Origin: JBLIAZ01 sp047632015
GTDB lineage: Bacteria > Bacteroidota > Bacteroidia > Flavobacteriales_C > GCA-002722245
Assembly (NCBI GenBank): GCA_047632015.1
Contig: JBLIBC010000006.1
Coordinates: forward strand, 1-24,517
Length of the DNA stretch: 24,517 nt
Direction: 5' to 3'
Shown: positions 21,663 to 24,517 of the stretch, piece by piece
Layout: each line of letters begins with the position of its first letter
Numbering within the stretch: position 1 is the stretch's first letter
The notes under the pieces: generated by a model
Database searches by the model: none
Told to the model about the DNA's origin: nothing
Seen by the model: the letters and a program-made list of their open reading frames with translations, nothing else
Translations under genes and position numbers: made by a program

Positions 21663-22573
21663 TATTTACCTTGTTTGATGTAATTATTTAATTTTCCCAG
21701 GTCGATCATCATTTGCCCATCCTCCTGCTTAATAGAACTTTCAAATTTAGCGTTCCACACGAAATCAGCAGACACATAGGACATCCTTGAATAAACTGTT
21801 TGTGAAAAAGTATCGTCAAAAGCCTTGACTAGAATCACCACTTCGGCGTCATCTTCAGGATTAAACCCCTTTAAGGGAGAATCATCATCAATGGGGTGAA
21901 CTACAGTCCAAGATAGCGCAAAAAAGTTAATTTTTTCAAGCTCCAATGGCAACTTTTCGAATACTTGTTTACCATTTTTTGTACAGCTAAAAACAACTGT
22001 CACTTCAGCTTCAATTAATTTGCTGCTACGCTGGTTGGCCATTTTAAACATGAGCGCCTTTCCTTCTTGATAAGGAGCAATCAAAACATTTTTACTGTAT
22101 TTTATTTTTGTTTGAGGTCTTGAAAAACGACCGTAAAGGACACCAGTCATCAAAGCAATACCAAGCAATCCAATTAAACTTTCAACAGTGGAAATAGTTT
22201 TTGCTGCACTTGAAATTGGACTCATTGCTCCATATCCAACGGTGGTCATTGTTTGCACTGAAAAGAAAAAAACATCCCAAAAACGTTGGACTCCTTTAAT
22301 TTGAGTCACTTCAGAAATGACAGCGCTGCCCAAGAAGTAATACACGAGTGTAAACAAGAAATTCACCAGAAAAAAAGCACATGCCACCAAGCCTAAAAAC
22401 TTAGTCCATCCAATAGTAATTAAGGAATGGTAAGTATCATAAGGTCTAATTAAAGGCAGCCCTTTTCTTAACACATTAATGCTTCCGTCTTTGTTAATGA
22501 AACGGACGTTACTGTCACCGCTGCTTTTCCCAAACCCCAGTTCTTTTTCCTTGTTCTTGTCTTCGGCTCCCAT
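21662..22573 (-). CDS. KirBac-type inward-rectifier potassium channel
   Basis: This 303-residue membrane protein has the Kir architecture. An N-terminal cytoplasmic slide region (about 35-55) is followed by TM1 (about 58-80), the pore helix and the selectivity filter T-V-G-Y-G at 111-115 (in TMTTVGYGAMSP), then TM2 (about 127-147). A C-terminal immunoglobulin-like cytoplasmic domain spans about 158-300, with MFKMANQRSSKLIEAEVTV matching 'l.fR..n.R...l.ea.....'. It should form a tetrameric K+ channel gated from the cytoplasm. The start ATG 22573 lies 4 nt downstream of a perfect TATATTTG box on the same strand, implying a near-leaderless mRNA. It is the first gene of an operon with selO (1-nt overlap). 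Confidence 0.94.
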   Translation of the reverse strand: MGAEDKNKEKELGFGKSSGDSNVRFINKDGSINVLRKGLPLIRPYDTYHSLITIGWTKFLGLVACAFFLVNFLFTLVYYFLGSAVISEVTQIKGVQRFWDVFFFSVQTMTTVGYGAMSPISSAAKTISTVESLIGLLGIALMTGVLYGRFSRPQTKIKYSKNVLIAPYQEGKALMFKMANQRSSKLIEAEVTVVFSCTKNGKQVFEKLPLELEKINFFALSWTVVHPIDDDSPLKGFNPEDDAEVVILVKAFDDTFSQTVYSRMSYVSADFVWNAKFESSIKQEDGQMMIDLGKLNNYIKQGK

Positions 22574-22577
22574 GCTT

Positions 22578-22585
22578 CAAATATA
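22578..22585 (-). promoter_or_regulatory. -7 element TATATTTG of the Kir-selO operon
   Basis: A perfect TAnnTTTG box on the minus strand ends 4 nt before the ATG at 22573. A TTTG box at the usual distance is not apparent. The intergenic space (71 bp) is shared with the divergent tex promoter. Confidence 0.5.
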
Positions 22586-22592
22586 AGGTGTG

Positions 22593-22627
22593 TTGAGCAG
22601 TTATTAATCATCCGTTCAATACCTTTA
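22593..22627 (+). promoter_or_regulatory. Possible tex promoter
   Basis: TTG (22593-22595) and TACCTTTA (22620-22627, one mismatch from TAnnTTTG) are separated by 24 nt, slightly longer than usual, and lie 17 nt before the tex ATG. Confidence 0.3.
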
Positions 22628-22644
22628 CTGAAACAATTTTTTAC

Positions 22645-24517
22645 ATGATCAATTCAATTGCCAACACATTGTCCTTGTCAAAAAAGCAAGTAGATTCCGT
22701 AGTTTCTTTATTGAAAGAAGGCGCAACGATTCCATTCATTGCCAGGTATCGTAAAGAAGCAACCGATGGACTAGATGAAGTGCAAATTGGTGATATTAAA
22801 GTGAAATTCGACGGCTTCCTAGAGTTGGAAAAAAGGAAAGCATCAATAATTAAAACGATTGATACTCAGGGCTTGTTAAATCCAGAAATCAGGGATCTTT
22901 TAAATGGTGCTAATGACATACAAGCATTGGAAGATCTCTATTTACCTTACAAACAAAAAAGAAAAACTAGAGCCAGTGCAGCACTGGAATTAGGATTAGA
23001 ACCTTTAGCTAAAATTATATATGCTCAGCAAGAAAAAAACATCCTCGACCTAGCAAAAAGACATGTCCGAAAACACTCCGATGAGGATAAACCAAAAAAC
23101 ACAGACGAAGTACTAGCAGGAGCAAGAGACATTATTGCTGAATGGGTTAATGAAAACCTCAAGGCAAGAAGTAACATAAGGACCATTTTTCAAAGGCAGG
23201 CAGTGCTTGCTTCTAAAGTCAAAAAAGCAAAGACAACTGAAGCTGTAAAGTTCACAGATTATTTCGACTTTTCAGAACCGCTTAAAAAAATTCCCTCTCA
23301 CCGATTTTTAGCCATTAAAAGAGGTCAAGAAGCTGGATTTTTATCCATGAAGATTACCATTGAAAACGACTCAGCCATAAAAGCATTGGAGCGAATATTT
23401 TTACATGACCAGGGTAAATACAAATGTGTGGAGCAAATGAAAATGGCCATTCAGGAGGCTTATTCTCGGTTGCTTTACCCCAGTGTTGAAAAGGAATTTG
23501 AAAATTTATCAAAAGAGAAAGCAGATAGTGAAGCGATAAATATATTTAGTACAAATCTTCGTCAATTACTACTAAGCCCTCCTTTAGGGCAAAAAAATGT
23601 GCTTGCGGTTGATCCAGGAATAAGAACAGGTTGTAAAACTGTTGTTTTGAATAAGTTTGGTGATTTATTGCATGATTTTGTCATTTTTCCGTTAAAAAAT
23701 GAACAAAAAAGCTCACTAATAATAAAAAATACCATAATAAAATACGAAATTGACGCCATAGCCATCGGAAATGGAACTGGAGGACGAGAAACTGAATCTT
23801 TTATTAAAAAAACTTTAAATAACTATAATTTTACAACTGTCCCTGTAGTTCATGTGGTGTCGGAACAAGGTGCTTCCATCTACTCAGCATCCGAAATTGC
23901 AAGAGAAGAGTTTCCTGACAAAGACATCACGGTCAGAGGTGCGGTATCAATTGGTAGACGATTAAAGGATCCGTTGGCTGAGTTAGTAAAAATTGATCCT
24001 AAATCTATTGGTGTAGGACAATATCAACACGATGTGAATTCAAAATCGTTAAAAGAAAGTTTAGACCAAGTAGTGATCAGTTGTGTGAATAATGTGGGAG
24101 TAGAACTCAATACCGCTAGCAAGCATTTGTTGAGTTACGTTTCAGGATTAGGCCCAGTACTTGCAAAAAACATTGTGGAATACAGAAGAGAAAACGGAAA
24201 ATTTACTGCTCGAAATCAACTAAAAAAAGTGCCTAGGTTGGGAAGGAAAGCCTATGAACAAGCTGCTGGATTTTTGCGTATTCAAGGTGCAAAAAACCCC
24301 TTGGATAATTCAGCGGTGCACCCTGAAACTTATCCGGTGGTTAAACAAATAGCCGAGGATTTAAAGGTTTCTGTTTCAATCCTTATGGACAGCCCTGAAT
24401 TACAAAAAGACATCTCTTTATCAAAGTACATCAGTGATTCGTTTGGACTGGCTACTCTAAAGGATATTTTGGCTGAACTGGCAAAACCAGGTCGTGACCC
24501 ACGTGAAAAATTAGAGG
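22645..24517 (+). CDS. tex: Tex family RNA-binding transcription accessory protein, 3' truncated by window edge
   Basis: An open frame of 624 codons from ATG 22645 runs off the right edge without a stop. The N-terminal helical domain carries the family hallmark EGATIPFIARYRKEATDGLD, followed by LEDLYLPYKQKRKTRA. A YqgF/RNase H-like domain begins at about 320 (VLAVDPGIRTGCKTVVL, D323). A helix-hairpin-helix region at about 495-545 contains VSGLGPVLAKNIVEYR and KVPRLGRKAYEQAAGFLRI. The final S1 RNA-binding domain, expected about 25-30 residues further on, lies outside the window. Tex proteins bind nucleic acids and affect transcription and stress tolerance. The start follows from the family N-terminus; the gene is divergent from the Kir-selO operon. 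Confidence 0.95.
   Translation, partial: MINSIANTLSLSKKQVDSVVSLLKEGATIPFIARYRKEATDGLDEVQIGDIKVKFDGFLELEKRKASIIKTIDTQGLLNPEIRDLLNGANDIQALEDLYLPYKQKRKTRASAALELGLEPLAKIIYAQQEKNILDLAKRHVRKHSDEDKPKNTDEVLAGARDIIAEWVNENLKARSNIRTIFQRQAVLASKVKKAKTTEAVKFTDYFDFSEPLKKIPSHRFLAIKRGQEAGFLSMKITIENDSAIKALERIFLHDQGKYKCVEQMKMAIQEAYSRLLYPSVEKEFENLSKEKADSEAINIFSTNLRQLLLSPPLGQKNVLAVDPGIRTGCKTVVLNKFGDLLHDFVIFPLKNEQKSSLIIKNTIIKYEIDAIAIGNGTGGRETESFIKKTLNNYNFTTVPVVHVVSEQGASIYSASEIAREEFPDKDITVRGAVSIGRRLKDPLAELVKIDPKSIGVGQYQHDVNSKSLKESLDQVVISCVNNVGVELNTASKHLLSYVSGLGPVLAKNIVEYRRENGKFTARNQLKKVPRLGRKAYEQAAGFLRIQGAKNPLDNSAVHPETYPVVKQIAEDLKVSVSILMDSPELQKDISLSKYISDSFGLATLKDILAELAKPGRDPREKLE

Noticed and set aside
1..24517. 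CRISPR array, prophage or complete insertion sequence
   Set aside because: No regularly spaced direct repeats, cas genes, phage structural genes, integrase or full transposase were found on either strand.

Overview
The window looks like a chromosomal segment of a marine-type Bacteroidota, most likely a Flavobacteriales relative of the Crocinitomicaceae/Cryomorphaceae. Three things point there. Secreted proteins end in type IX secretion (T9SS) sorting domains. One protein fuses a two-component-regulator propeller and a Y_Y_Y domain to a SpoIIE phosphatase. Several starts sit just downstream of the Bacteroidota promoter element TAnnTTTG, two of them with a TTTG box 20-21 nt upstream. No tRNA, rRNA, CRISPR array or intact insertion sequence was seen.

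Layout. Positions 1-1860 look accessory: a pair of inverted GGCTTCCAGCCC repeats, then a type IV AbiEi/AbiEii toxin-antitoxin pair whose start region carries two perfect inverted repeats. Positions 2088-5881 hold a small lipoprotein, a Dcp-like M3 zinc peptidase and an OmpA-like periplasmic protein. Positions 6121-11152 hold two T9SS-exported proteins (minus strand) flanking a plus-strand pair, an EcKinase-like phosphotransferase and an inositol-monophosphatase-like enzyme. At 11270-11918 there is an Hsp15-type S4 RNA-binding protein and, divergently, a compact transcription unit with a strong promoter and terminator that I read as a small structured RNA. At 12064-12785 there is an Hpt protein overlapping a response-regulator gene that is broken in the middle. 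It converges on a minus-strand operon (17540-12933) of a YceI-like protein, the propeller/SpoIIE phosphatase and a two-TM sensor-like protein without output domain. Positions 17712-20117 hold a small secreted protein and an overlapping trhO-aldo/keto reductase pair. Positions 20202-22573 hold a KirBac-type K+ channel translationally coupled to selO (minus strand). From 22645 a tex gene runs off the right edge.

How the parts relate. The Hpt/receiver pair and the SpoIIE phosphatase are neighbouring signalling modules. With the receiver disrupted, the phosphorelay is probably incomplete in this sequence, unless this is an assembly error. Two stop-to-stop fragments matching the last residues of T9SS sorting domains lie between convergent genes (9812-9904 and 20123-20209) and look like remains of lost cell-surface protein genes. 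The most promising undescribed item is the RNA at about 11811-11918. The promoter logic around 7839-7902 and the dual operator of the AbiE locus are also worth checking.
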